Source: Acidobacteriota bacterium
GTDB taxonomy: Bacteria > Acidobacteriota > Terriglobia > Bryobacterales > Bryobacteraceae
Reading direction: 5' to 3'
Length of the DNA: 49,773 nucleotides
Assembly (NCBI GenBank): GCA_025354525.1
Contig: JANXMS010000206.1
Span: 1 to 49,773, forward strand
Made by a program: the position numbers and the translations under genes. Positions 9,300 through 16,612 of the stretch are shown here, piece after piece; positions within the stretch are counted from its first letter, which is position 1, and the number at the start of each line of letters is the position of its first letter. Under the pieces are notes generated by a model. The model made no database searches and had not been told where the DNA came from. It was given only the letters and a program-made list of their open reading frames with translations.

Positions 9300-9863
9300 T
9301 TAAACCGTCCCTTGCAATCCTAGCAACTCCGCCCGGCCCCGCAGCGCACCGATGCAAAATTCAATGTGGGCATCAAGGTCCAAGCCCATCTCGGCGGCAC
9401 CGTTAATCACGTCGTCCCGGTTCACGGCCCTCGCGAACGCCTTATCCTTCAACTTTTTACGCACCGATTTCCCGTCCACTTCGTGGATGCTCCGCGACGG
9501 CTTCACGTAGGAACAGGCCATCAGAAATCCAGAAAGTTCATCGCAGGCGAATAGCGTCTTCTCCATCAGCGAATCCCGCGCGACCCCGGTGAAGTCCGCA
9601 TGCGAAAGGATCGCCCGCCGGATTTCCTCGGAAACGCAGCGTTCTTTCAGAATCGCCTCGCCCTTGGTCGGGTGATCCGGCAAGGTCGGGTGGATCTCCC
9701 AATCGAAGTCGTGTAGCAACCCCGTCACTGAGTAGGCCTCTTCGTCGCCCCCGTGCTGGCGGGCGTAGGCCACCATGCAGGTCTCCACGGCCAGCATATG
9801 TTTGCGCAATCCATCGGATTGCACAAATTCACAAACAATCTGCCATGCTTCGTCTCTTGTCAC
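9300..9863 (-). CDS. HD-domain metal-dependent phosphohydrolase
   Basis: A 187-residue protein with the HD-superfamily metal-binding pattern: His22, HD at 51-52, further histidines near 64 and 87, and Asp in ACDELSG. The family comprises phosphohydrolases acting on nucleotides or related compounds; this compact version is a stand-alone cytosolic protein of unknown substrate. The start is GTG at 9863, chosen because AGAGAAG lies at the right distance upstream. It points away from the tRNA-Ala gene and its 3' end abuts tRNA-Sec. Confidence 0.85.
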   Translation of the reverse strand: MTRDEAWQIVCEFVQSDGLRKHMLAVETCMVAYARQHGGDEEAYSVTGLLHDFDWEIHPTLPDHPTKGEAILKERCVSEEIRRAILSHADFTGVARDSLMEKTLFACDELSGFLMACSYVKPSRSIHEVDGKSVRKKLKDKAFARAVNRDDVINGAAEMGLDLDAHIEFCIGALRGRAELLGLQGTV

Positions 9864-9904
9864 AAGTCTTCTCTGATGTTATCCTATGAAGGTTGCCCCA
9901 AAGT

Positions 9905-9980
9905 GGGCCTGTGGCGCAGTTGGGAGCGCGCTTCCATGGCATGGAAGAGGTCAAGGGTTCGAATCCCTTCAGGTCCACCA
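9905..9980 (+). tRNA. tRNA-Ala (anticodon GGC)
   Basis: A 76-nt tRNA with a paired 7-bp acceptor stem (GGGCCTG/CAGGTCC). The third pair is the G3-U70 wobble that is the alanine identity element. The anticodon stem is CTTCC/GGAAG around ATGGCAT, giving anticodon GGC. The T arm is AAGGG/CCCTT, the discriminator is A, and CCA is encoded. It borders the island-like stretch that ends in a degenerate copy at 13360-13434. Confidence 0.95.
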
Positions 9981-10130
9981 AAAATTTCTCCAGGTTACGG
10001 TGAGCGGCGAGTAGTTAAAGCAAGGCCCTCCGTAACCCTAGCGCAACCCAGATGCGCTCTCCTTTCGAGCAACCGCGAAGAAACAGCAGTGATACGATTG
10101 AGGAGAATCGATCGTCGGAGGTTGTGGCGA

Positions 10131-10622
10131 ATGAAGGCTCCCACTTTTTTCTTTGCTGTTCTGCTTGGCCTCGGAGTAGCAACTACCGCACCCGCCCAAT
10201 CTGCGCCGGTCATCACCGTGGAGAAGGTGATGACGGGAGAGGAGCTGCGAACAACCGGCGTCGCTAGCCTCACTCCTGCTCAGCGCGCTGCCTTGGATCG
10301 CTGGCTCTCCGCTTACACCATGCAGATCCTCCAGTATGCGCAGGGCGCGGGCAAGCCTGGCAGTTTGGTTTCTAGCGCCTACTCAGGGACTAGCGGAGGG
10401 CACTGGATCAAGTCTAAGGCGGCCAACGGAGGCATCATTATCCTTGAAGATGGATCGATGTGGGAGATCAATTCAATTGACCGAATCGACACCTCATTGT
10501 GGCTGCCCATTAGCAACGTGACCGTTCTTAAGGCGAGTTCGCCGGTGGGCGAGTTCAAGTACACGCTCATCAATACAGATGACGGCGAGAAGGCATTGGC
10601 AAAGTTTCTCGGTAAACAATAG
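10131..10622 (+). CDS. Secreted protein of unknown function, cassette gene 1
   Basis: A 163-residue protein with a clear signal peptide (hydrophobic core FFFAVLLGLGVA, cleavage probably after PAQS). The frame is open further upstream, through the tRNA, but the ATG at 10131 is preferred because it has a GGAG upstream and starts the signal peptide. The mature protein has a helical segment (LTPAQRAALDRWL) and then a beta-rich part with DGSMWEIN and TLINTDDGEKALA. I do not recognise the family. It is the first gene of a tight three-gene unit with a 6-nt gap to the next. Confidence 0.75.
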   Translation: MKAPTFFFAVLLGLGVATTAPAQSAPVITVEKVMTGEELRTTGVASLTPAQRAALDRWLSAYTMQILQYAQGAGKPGSLVSSAYSGTSGGHWIKSKAANGGIIILEDGSMWEINSIDRIDTSLWLPISNVTVLKASSPVGEFKYTLINTDDGEKALAKFLGKQ

Positions 10623-10628
10623 GAGGAG

Positions 10629-11153
10629 ATGATGGCCACGATTCAACCAGACCTGCATTGGTACACGGAAGTCAGCACCAGCAAGAATCTAGCGCCACGC
10701 TGCCCCTATGCCTCAGTACATCGGTGTCCGCGTTATTTTGAAAGTACGTCGCTGCTCGGTCAGGTTGGCGTGACGACCTCTATCGATCCGGCTGAGGATC
10801 AACGACTGGTGGAAAAGTGGAAGAGATCAGACCTTTGGCCCGTCACCCAGGAGCAGGCTTCGCAAGTTATGGGGTCGGAGGGGAAGCCGTCTCTCTTTCT
10901 CAATTTTTGTCCCGAAGTGTCTTTTGAACGATTTGGCTGGTTCTCGTCGGACCTCTCCTATCACGCAGACGAGATTGATGTAGATGTTGCTCACCGCAAC
11001 CTTGCAAGGGAAGGTGCAACGGCGCACGACTGGCGCTGGACGTGGAGTTTGGCGAAGGCGCTCCACTATTCAGATTGTTCGCTCTATTCTCCTCTGTTGA
11101 TAGGGGCCAATGAAGTCGAGAAGAACAAGTTACCAATTGGATTCGGACACTGA
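10629..11153 (+). CDS. Conserved-looking hypothetical protein, cassette gene 2
   Basis: A 174-residue protein with no signal peptide or membrane helix. It begins ATGATG directly after a strong AGGAGG-type ribosome-binding site; either ATG (10629 or 10632) could be used. The N-terminal part has a Cys-Pro pair (CPYASVHRCPRY), which might bind a metal. Aromatic residues are frequent in the rest. I recognise no named domain. Position between two secreted-protein genes, with gaps of 6 and 3 nt, indicates co-transcription and probably a common job. Confidence 0.72.
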   Translation: MMATIQPDLHWYTEVSTSKNLAPRCPYASVHRCPRYFESTSLLGQVGVTTSIDPAEDQRLVEKWKRSDLWPVTQEQASQVMGSEGKPSLFLNFCPEVSFERFGWFSSDLSYHADEIDVDVAHRNLAREGATAHDWRWTWSLAKALHYSDCSLYSPLLIGANEVEKNKLPIGFGH

Positions 11154-11156
11154 AGT

Positions 11157-12185
11157 ATGAGGATCTCCGTACCAACAATCACTCGGGTAGTTTGCGCCCT
11201 TGTAATCGTGGGGGCCACTGCCTTAGGTCAGGTCCGCGTCCGTGGTCATGTTCGACGTGATGGAACATACGTGCAACCGCACTACCGCTCGAATCCCGAC
11301 GGCAGCTTCTACAACAATTGGTCTACCCAGGGCAACGTCAATCCTTACACGGGTGAACCGGGGAAGCGGGTCACGCCACCTGTCGGCGCACCCGCCGCGT
11401 CAGGATATAGCTACGGAGCGCTTCTTGATTTCTACCGCAATAGCAAAACAGTCCCGGAGCCAATGATCGCTTCCCCCAATAGCCCATCTCCATCATCAGC
11501 GAGAGTTCCCTGGACGGAGCCACCTGGGGTAAGCAGCCTGCCCGAACTCTCTGAAGCTCTTCCTACCGAGGAAGTTTCGAGGTCAGACAAGTACTGCGGA
11601 TGGCTATACGCTCGCGACGAGCTATCGCTCACCAGATGTCAAGCACAGCAAAGACGTGTTCTTGCGTCAATTGTCTTGCCGGACTACAGCGAGTTCCCTC
11701 AAACCGAGGTTTCGCGTAGTGGTCGATATTGCGAGTGGCTGTACGGTGACAATCGAGCAAGCTTCTATAACTGCTTCAATCAACAGGTCCTCCGGTTGGC
11801 CAAGGGAGAGGCGACCTTTTCAGCCGACACGCCACCCGGCGAGGCTTCTCGATCCGCGAAGTGGTGTGAATGGCTTTATGGCGACAACCGCGCCAGCTAC
11901 CGCCAATGCGTGGAAACTCAGGCGCGACAGCTTCAATCGTCTATGCGCATCAATTCCAGCGATCTTCCTAAGGACGAATGGCAGAGGTCACGGAGCTATT
12001 GTGAATGGCTGTACGGGAACAATCGGGGAAGTGCGATGCAGTGCTTGCAACAACAAGCCGGAACTCTGCGCCAGCATCTTAGCCTCGTCGGGAAACCAGT
12101 GCCAGAGAACGCACAATCCTATTGCGAGTGGCTTTACAGCAATAACCGCGCGGGCTATTGGAACTGCGTCGCTCAGCGCAGGTGA
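11157..12185 (+). CDS. Secreted protein with five Cys-pair repeats, cassette gene 3
   Basis: A 342-residue protein with a signal peptide (residues about 1-24). After it comes a module seen in many secreted bacterial proteins (RRDGTYVQPHYRSNPDG, then NVNPYTGEPGKR). A Pro/Ser-rich linker leads to five tandem repeats of about 35-45 residues. Each repeat has the core C-[EG]-W-L-Y-x9-C (Cys-x13-Cys), as in CEWLYGDNRASYRQC. The paired cysteines would form one disulfide per repeat in an oxidising compartment. Repeats 2-4 are more alike than 1 and 5. Function unknown; adhesion or ligand binding is a guess. Confidence 0.78.
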   Translation: MRISVPTITRVVCALVIVGATALGQVRVRGHVRRDGTYVQPHYRSNPDGSFYNNWSTQGNVNPYTGEPGKRVTPPVGAPAASGYSYGALLDFYRNSKTVPEPMIASPNSPSPSSARVPWTEPPGVSSLPELSEALPTEEVSRSDKYCGWLYARDELSLTRCQAQQRRVLASIVLPDYSEFPQTEVSRSGRYCEWLYGDNRASFYNCFNQQVLRLAKGEATFSADTPPGEASRSAKWCEWLYGDNRASYRQCVETQARQLQSSMRINSSDLPKDEWQRSRSYCEWLYGNNRGSAMQCLQQQAGTLRQHLSLVGKPVPENAQSYCEWLYSNNRAGYWNCVAQRR

Positions 12186-12188
12186 GTT

Positions 12189-12560
12189 TCACATCACCAT
12201 CGCCGGAGCATTCGCCCGCCAAGCCATGAGGCATCGCCGCCGCGCCCGCCGCTTCTCTTCCTTTCGGAACCGCCGAACCCTTCCCCTTGCGTCCGCCAGC
12301 CACAGCCGGAATCGCCGCAAGTCGCTCTTGTCGCAACCGACGCTAGCATAGACGCCGTACCGGTCCCGGAGGAAGGCCCGGACCGTGGCCGTGCCGGAGC
12401 GCAAGCGGCTTTCAACTTCGGCTGCTTCTCCGGTGCAGACCAAGTGATGGGCGACAAGATCCAAGATTTCCGCGAACGAGTAGCACCCGCGGCGATCATG
12501 GTCGCGCAGAAGAGCACGACGCAGGGTGACCAGCCTGCCCCCGTGCCTTGTCGCTGCATT
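12189..12560 (-). pseudogene. 5'-truncated reading frame remnant
   Basis: On the minus strand one frame stays open over more than 110 codons and looks protein-like (segments such as LLRDHDRRGCYSFAEILD and VYASVGCDKSDLRRF, ending in an Arg-rich tail). I find no good start: the longest version has only non-ATG candidates, and a TTG-initiated form would begin at 12464. I do not recognise the family. It is most likely the remains of a gene on the island, or a small gene with an unusual start. Confidence 0.3.
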
Positions 12561-12580
12561 AAAGCCGCCCCGTGTCTTTA

Positions 12581-12614
12581 TAATATTTGCCTTATATTAG
12601 CTGTGGGTTATAAT
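12581..12614 (+). promoter_or_regulatory. Promoter and candidate operator of the toxin-antitoxin pair
   Basis: A -35-like TTGCCT (12587-12592) and a perfect -10 TATAAT (12609-12614) are separated by 16 bp. The -10 ends 6 nt before the GTG of the toxin gene, so the transcript is probably leaderless. An inverted repeat TAATAT-N7-ATATTA (12581-12599) covers the -35 and is a natural binding site for the HTH antitoxin encoded second in the operon. Confidence 0.55.
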
Positions 12615-12620
12615 TGTGGC

Positions 12621-12998
12621 GTGACGTGGGAAGTCGAGGTTACCGATGAGTTCAAAGTCTGGTGGAGTGGGCTGACCGAAGCAGAATGCATATCGGTCGA
12701 AAGAGCCGTTTTGTTGCTGGAAGAGCGTGGCCCCCATCTCCCTTTTCCGTACAGCAGCAAGGTAAACGGCTCGCGCCATTCCGCGTTGCGTGAGCTCCGC
12801 GTCCAACACCAGGGACACCCCTACCGGGTGCTTTACATTTTTGATCCCCGCCGCGTAGCCCTGCTGTTGCTGGGTGGCGACAAAACCGGCGATGACCGCT
12901 GGTACGAAAAAAACGTACCGCTGGCAGATCAGCTTTACGAAAACTACCTTGCCGAGATCGAGGAGGAAGACGATGTCAAAAACGACAAAATTCAGTGA
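12621..12998 (+). CDS. HigB/RelE-type toxin (phage Gp49-like, DUF891)
   Basis: A 125-residue protein of the phage-derived Gp49-like/HigB group in the RelE superfamily, ribosome-dependent mRNA endonucleases. Family features visible are the middle LRELRVQHQGHPYRVLYIFD strand pair and the C-terminal LLGGDKTGDDRWYEKN followed by a helix. The frame is open much further upstream, but homology-like sequence starts at the GTG at 12621, just 6 nt after a consensus -10. It overlaps the antitoxin gene by 26 bp, in the toxin-first order typical of HigBA. Confidence 0.85.
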   Translation: MTWEVEVTDEFKVWWSGLTEAECISVERAVLLLEERGPHLPFPYSSKVNGSRHSALRELRVQHQGHPYRVLYIFDPRRVALLLLGGDKTGDDRWYEKNVPLADQLYENYLAEIEEEDDVKNDKIQ

Positions 12999-13308
12999 AC
13001 TTCGGGCGAAGATGCAACCGGAGGCCAGGGTCGAAGCCCGACGCCTCGCCGACCAGGATCTCAAGGAGATGCCCCTGCATGAGCTGCGTGCCGCCCGCCA
13101 CCTGACACAGCAACAACTCGCGCAGACCCTGGATATGACGCAGGCGGCGGTTTCACAACTGGAGCAACGCACGGATGTCTACCTCAGTACGCTTGGGAAC
13201 TTCGTTGAAGCGATGGGCGGACGATTGGAAATATATGCCGTATTTCCCGATGGAAAAGTGAAACTGGGTCTTGATCGGGAAGCCTCCAGGCCTTCGGTCG
13301 GGGACTAA
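12973..13308 (+). CDS. XRE-family HTH antitoxin (HigA-like)
   Basis: A 111-residue protein with a helix-turn-helix in the middle (LTQQQLAQTLDMTQAAVSQL, about residues 49-68) and a C-terminal part that ends LEIYAVFPDGKVKL. Antitoxins of this kind neutralise the HigB partner and repress the shared promoter. The ATG at 12973 lies inside the toxin gene's 3' end and is preceded by GAGGAGGAAG, a strong ribosome-binding site. Sequence before it in the same frame has no family resemblance. No other gene follows before the degenerate tRNA copy. Confidence 0.85.
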   Translation: MSKTTKFSELRAKMQPEARVEARRLADQDLKEMPLHELRAARHLTQQQLAQTLDMTQAAVSQLEQRTDVYLSTLGNFVEAMGGRLEIYAVFPDGKVKLGLDREASRPSVGD

Positions 13309-13359
13309 ATCTGAAAGGCGCCTGCATCCGCGAGCGGGCAAGCACGCCGAGCGCCAGTT

Positions 13360-13434
13360 CCCGGTGTGGCGCAGTTGGGAACGGCTTCCATGCCACGGAA
13401 GAGGTCAAGGGTTCGAATACCTGCGGGTCCACCA
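13360..13434 (+). pseudogene. Degenerate tRNA-Ala copy
   Basis: This segment matches the tRNA-Ala at 9905-9980 along most of its length: 15 identical bases at 13366-13380, 22 identical bases at 13397-13418, and the same GGTCCACCA end. The acceptor 5' side no longer pairs with the 3' side, the D arm has lost bases, the T stem has mismatches, and the anticodon position reads GCC instead of GGC. It should not be functional. It may mark the right boundary of an inserted element. Confidence 0.8.
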
Positions 13435-13517
13435 AATTTTAGAAACTGTCCCCCGTGATAATGAGCACATGCTCTCGGGCTCGTTGGTGGTGCTCACACT
13501 GAACTATACGGCCTGAA

Positions 13518-13818
13518 GAGTTATTGCCTCTTCGCTGTTTGGCGTGGGTAAGGTCGGGCGTGCGCAAGGGGGCATTCGGTTCTCGGAGGCGTCGGCGAGG
13601 ATAGAATCTCGAAGGGATGAGGAGCGTGCGAGTGAGTCGGGTTCGCCTCTTTGGGGTTTGAAGTTAGAAACGACAATATCGCCGTCGCGGCGGTGGGACC
13701 GCCATTTCCACGGCCGGTCTTGCGGGCCGAATGCTCCTGCCACTGTAGGCTACCCTCATCACTGGCGATCTTGCGCCGGCTCTTCTACCCACACCAAACA
13801 GCGAAGAACCGAGTTATT
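13518..13818. mobile_element. 285-bp MITE-like element with ISL3-type ends
   Basis: Terminal inverted repeats of 25 bp lie at 13526-13550 and 13786-13810 and differ at four positions. They are flanked by a perfect 8-bp direct repeat GAGTTATT (13518-13525 and 13811-13818), read as a target-site duplication. Ends beginning G[CG][CT]TCTTCGCTGTTT and 8-bp duplications fit the ISL3 family. The 235-bp interior is too short for a transposase and shows no remnant I recognise, so movement would need a transposase from elsewhere. Confidence 0.75.
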
Positions 13819-13908
13819 CAATCAACGCAGATAGCTATCGTGAGGCGGGTGCCTCCCTCACCGGCGCTTCGCTGTCTGAGGACCGATGTCAAAGGCTGTT
13901 CTCCAGAC

Positions 13909-14181
13909 TCATTCAGGGTCGGGGTAATCCGGTTTCTCAACTATGTATTGGGACCAGACCCCGGATCTGTCCTGCTTGCACCATGCTTCGTCGTCAAGCC
14001 CTGATGGTTTCATCCAGCGGATTTCGAAATGGGAGACCTGGAGGCCCCACCACTTGGACTCCGCTACGAATACCCCTGGACTGTAAGGCTAAACGTAAAT
14101 CTCTTGCTTCAATGTAGGGCCGACAATGACCGCCACCACGCCCGCAAATACAGCAACGAGGAAGAGATTGGTTCTATTCAC
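13909..14181 (-). CDS. Small membrane peptide gene with in-frame TAG, or broken 90-codon gene
   Basis: A GTG at 14181 with an excellent Shine-Dalgarno (GGGAGGAGG, 14188-14196, spacing 6) opens a frame for a 30-residue peptide: short polar start MNRTN, one hydrophobic helix (LFLVAVFAGVVAVIVG) and a charged tail ending at TAG (14089-14091). The same frame then continues for 59 protein-like codons (for example ESKWWGLQVSHFEIRW) to a TGA at 13909. Either the 30-residue peptide is the product, or a 90-residue single-helix protein has suffered a nonsense mutation. An 11-bp perfect inverted repeat links the Shine-Dalgarno/start to the TAG region. I recognise no family. Confidence 0.5.
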
Positions 14182-14190
14182 GTTTAGCCT
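14086..14190 (-). promoter_or_regulatory. Fold-back pairing that would hide a ribosome-binding site
   Basis: AGGCTAAACGT at 14086-14096 is the exact reverse complement of ACGTTTAGCCT at 14180-14190. In the minus-strand mRNA, the 5' arm covers the last AGG of the Shine-Dalgarno and the first two bases of the GTG start. The 3' arm covers the TAG stop. Pairing would block translation initiation until opened. Confidence 0.4.
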
Positions 14191-14274
14191 CCTCCCTTGC
14201 CGTGAGATTTTATCAGAAGTGAATGTGCTAGCCGAGCGACTAGGGCCGCAAATGCTTCAGCCACACCGTCCGGT

Positions 14275-14487
14275 TACCTGCGGAAGGAGAAGGCTCTGGA
14301 GGCGATACGGAAGGCCTACGAAGCGCAGCCGCACAATAACCGGCACATGCGCTTTGAAACTACTAACGCCCTTATGGCGCACTACGATTTTCGGCTGGCG
14401 TGCCATCAATCGCCGGCCATCACGCACGCCTCCGGGAATGAGTGTGCTGGCATGATTCTAGCCTGGATTTATCACCAACCACTTTGA
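14275..14487 (+). pseudogene. Gene fragment, C-terminal end
   Basis: One plus-strand frame reads about 70 codons of protein-like sequence (KALEAIRKAYEAQPHNNRH, later MAHYDFRLACHQSP) to a TGA at 14485. There is no plausible start in this frame; a neighbouring frame upstream (ILSEVNVLAERLG) may be its continuation across a frameshift. I cannot name the family. It fits the decayed character of 13.4-14.5 kb. Confidence 0.3.
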
Positions 14488-14512
14488 GCGCGCAGCGACT
14501 TCCGGATTCAGC

Positions 14513-15538
14513 TCAGGCCTCCCGCAACACCGCCAAGTACCGTTCCGCCACTCCCCCCAAATCATGCTCCCGCCGCACCCGTTCCCGAACCTCTAAGCCA
14601 TACTCCCGCACCCGACCCGGATGCTCCGCGCACTCCCGCATCGTCTCCCCCAACATTTCCTCCTCCCCCACCCCCGCAGGCACCTCCAACCCCTCCCCGT
14701 CGCTCGTCAACACCACCTTCCCGATCCCCATCATCCGTAACCCAATCCCCGACGTCTCCCCGCTCGCCGGATACCGCAAGTTCACCACCACATCCACCGC
14801 ACTCCCCACCAGCCAAAACTCCCGTTCCGTCATGTGCCCCACCCCCATCACCCCCTCCCACTTCATCGCCCGCGCCAAATCAGTCGACCCGATCTCCCCC
14901 GCCAACACCAGCGCCACATCACCCCTCTCCGCCCGCAGCCGTCGAAACGTCCGCACCACCGCCATCACCCGCTTCGACTCCCGCAAATACCCCATCACCG
15001 CAAATAAAGTTGTTGACGGTCTTATCCCCCGCTCCGCCCGCCAACGCTCCACCGCCCAACCCTCGGGAAGCACCGGCGCCTTGAAATAATGCGGAATTAT
15101 CCGCGCCTTCTCCCCCACGCGTCGCGCCGCCTCCGCGTTATGCACGATCACCGTCCGGGACCGCTCAATCAACCGCCGCAACATCCCATACCGGAAGTAC
15201 CGTGGATCCGTCGCCGACCCCGACCGCCCCCGCCAAAGTTCCCGCCCTAACTCGCGCGACCACTCCCCGTAGTTGTAAACAAACTCGTCCACATATTCCT
15301 CCTCTCCCATCGACCCCAAAAAGAAGTGGTGCAGCACCGCATCATGCAGCACCACCACCCCCGGCTCCCGCAGCGCCCGACCGTAAATTTCCCGATGCAG
15401 TTGATTGTTCCCGACGTGATACAAATTCACGTCACCCGACCGATTCACAACCGCCGGCAGCAACGGCAGCAGATCCGCCGCGTAGTCCGCCACCCCGGAT
15501 TTCGCCGGAGGCAGCGGCGAAAAGAACCCCACCGTCAT
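14513..15538 (-). CDS. Glycosyltransferase, GT4-like
   Basis: A 341-residue GT-B fold glycosyltransferase. The N terminus has the pattern FFSPLPPAKSGVADY typical of GT4 enzymes. The donor-binding half has GYLRESKR and then NLRYPASGETSG, the family E-x-x-G region. Such enzymes transfer a sugar from an activated donor to lipid, polysaccharide or other acceptors; the specificity is unknown. No membrane helix is seen. Its ATG overlaps the TGA of yggS (ATGA), so the two are translated together. The codon choice gives an extreme C-rich plus strand here. Confidence 0.88.
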   Translation of the reverse strand: MTVGFFSPLPPAKSGVADYAADLLPLLPAVVNRSGDVNLYHVGNNQLHREIYGRALREPGVVVLHDAVLHHFFLGSMGEEEYVDEFVYNYGEWSRELGRELWRGRSGSATDPRYFRYGMLRRLIERSRTVIVHNAEAARRVGEKARIIPHYFKAPVLPEGWAVERWRAERGIRPSTTLFAVMGYLRESKRVMAVVRTFRRLRAERGDVALVLAGEIGSTDLARAMKWEGVMGVGHMTEREFWLVGSAVDVVVNLRYPASGETSGIGLRMMGIGKVVLTSDGEGLEVPAGVGEEEMLGETMRECAEHPGRVREYGLEVRERVRREHDLGGVAERYLAVLREA

Positions 15539-16203
15539 GCCTTCTGCCGACGGCCAAACAGCGCCGTCCCCACGCGCACAATCGTCGAGCCCTCCTGAAT
15601 CGCCACCTCTAAATCGTTCGACATCCCCATCGACAATCCCTGCAACCCCTGTGCCGCTGCCAACTCCCGCAGCCGAGCAAAGTAAGGCCGCGACTTCTCC
15701 GCGTCCTCATCCCACGGCGGAATCGTCATCAGCCCCGTTAGCCTCAGATTGGCCGACCTGCGAATGGCCTCCACGACCGCCGACAGCTCCGCCGGGTCGC
15801 ACCCATGCTTGGCCTCCTCGTCCGCCAGTTTCACCTCCACCATCACGTCCATCGGCTTTCCCAACTCGTCCAGTCGCCGCGCTAATTTCGGCCCGTCCAC
15901 CGTCTGCACGACATCGAACAACTCGCCGGCCTTCTTCGCTTTGTTCGACTGCAAATGCCCAATCAGGTGAAACCGAGCCCCCGGCAACTCTGAAAGCAGG
16001 GGACGCTTGCTTTCAAACTCCTGCACGTAATTCTCGCCGAACTCCCGCATCCCTAAGGCGTACGCTTCTTCGATCACGGTTGCCGGAAACACCTTCGTTA
16101 CCGCCAACAGCAACACTTCGCTTTCCGCTCGACCCGCCTTGGCGCATGCCGCGCTGATGCGCTCTCTCACCCCGTCCCATCGTTCCCGTAAACTATCCTG
16201 CAT
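15535..16203 (-). CDS. yggS: YggS/PROSC family PLP-binding protein
   Basis: A 222-residue single-domain protein with the alanine-racemase-like TIM barrel fold. The PLP lysine is in LLAVTKVFP (Lys37), followed by FGENYVQE and HLIGHLQSNK, both family signatures. The C-terminal SMGMSNDLEVAIQEGST and VRVGTALFG form the phosphate site. The family keeps pyridoxal phosphate and amino-acid pools in balance and has no known catalytic activity of its own. Length is normal. It is first in a two-gene unit with the glycosyltransferase, a pairing that does not suggest a shared pathway. Confidence 0.95.
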   Translation of the reverse strand: MQDSLRERWDGVRERISAACAKAGRAESEVLLLAVTKVFPATVIEEAYALGMREFGENYVQEFESKRPLLSELPGARFHLIGHLQSNKAKKAGELFDVVQTVDGPKLARRLDELGKPMDVMVEVKLADEEAKHGCDPAELSAVVEAIRRSANLRLTGLMTIPPWDEDAEKSRPYFARLRELAAAQGLQGLSMGMSNDLEVAIQEGSTIVRVGTALFGRRQKA

Positions 16204-16612
16204 TACTTGAAAGTTTACGCGACTTCACGCGGCCCAATCTTCCGCAGCGCGAATCGAAGTGCCCGCCGAGACGGATAGAACCATCACTCCGCCGTGGCCG
16301 GATGGGCGGCGGGAGAAACGGAAGCGGATTTCATTTCGACGAGTAAGCGTTTCCTGAACTCTTCCGCGCTCGGGCAAAATTGAGGGCAGTGGGGCTGCTC
16401 AATTAATAGAAAAGAAAACTCACGAACAGCAACATCAAAGTCGGTGGCATCCGCATCAACCACAACCAGGCCGTTCCTTAGTCACCGTCTCGCCCAACTA
16501 TACCTCATCGCCTTGGGCTGTTACAGCCCGTCTCGGGCTGCCCCGGTCGCGCGCAAAGCCATCTCCCCCCCAGAATCGAAGGCCGCCAAAATCCCGCATT
16601 GTCTGAGATTTT
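16204..16612. other. Intergenic spacer with one weak minus-strand frame
   Basis: This 409-bp gap separates the divergent yggS and nuclease-like genes and must hold both promoters. A minus-strand frame from a GTG at 16463 to a TGA at 16284 encodes 59 protein-like residues (EFSFLLIEQPHCPQF, then EEFRKRLLVEM). It has no strong start signal and is probably a gene remnant. Confidence 0.4.

Noticed and set aside
9753-10130. Upstream extension of the first cassette gene through the tRNA-Ala gene
   Set aside because: The reading frame is open by chance; the signal peptide and ribosome-binding site place the start at 10131.
13360-13434. Functional tRNA-Gly (GCC at the anticodon position)
   Set aside because: The acceptor stem cannot pair and the D and T arms are damaged; it matches tRNA-Ala closely and is a decayed copy.
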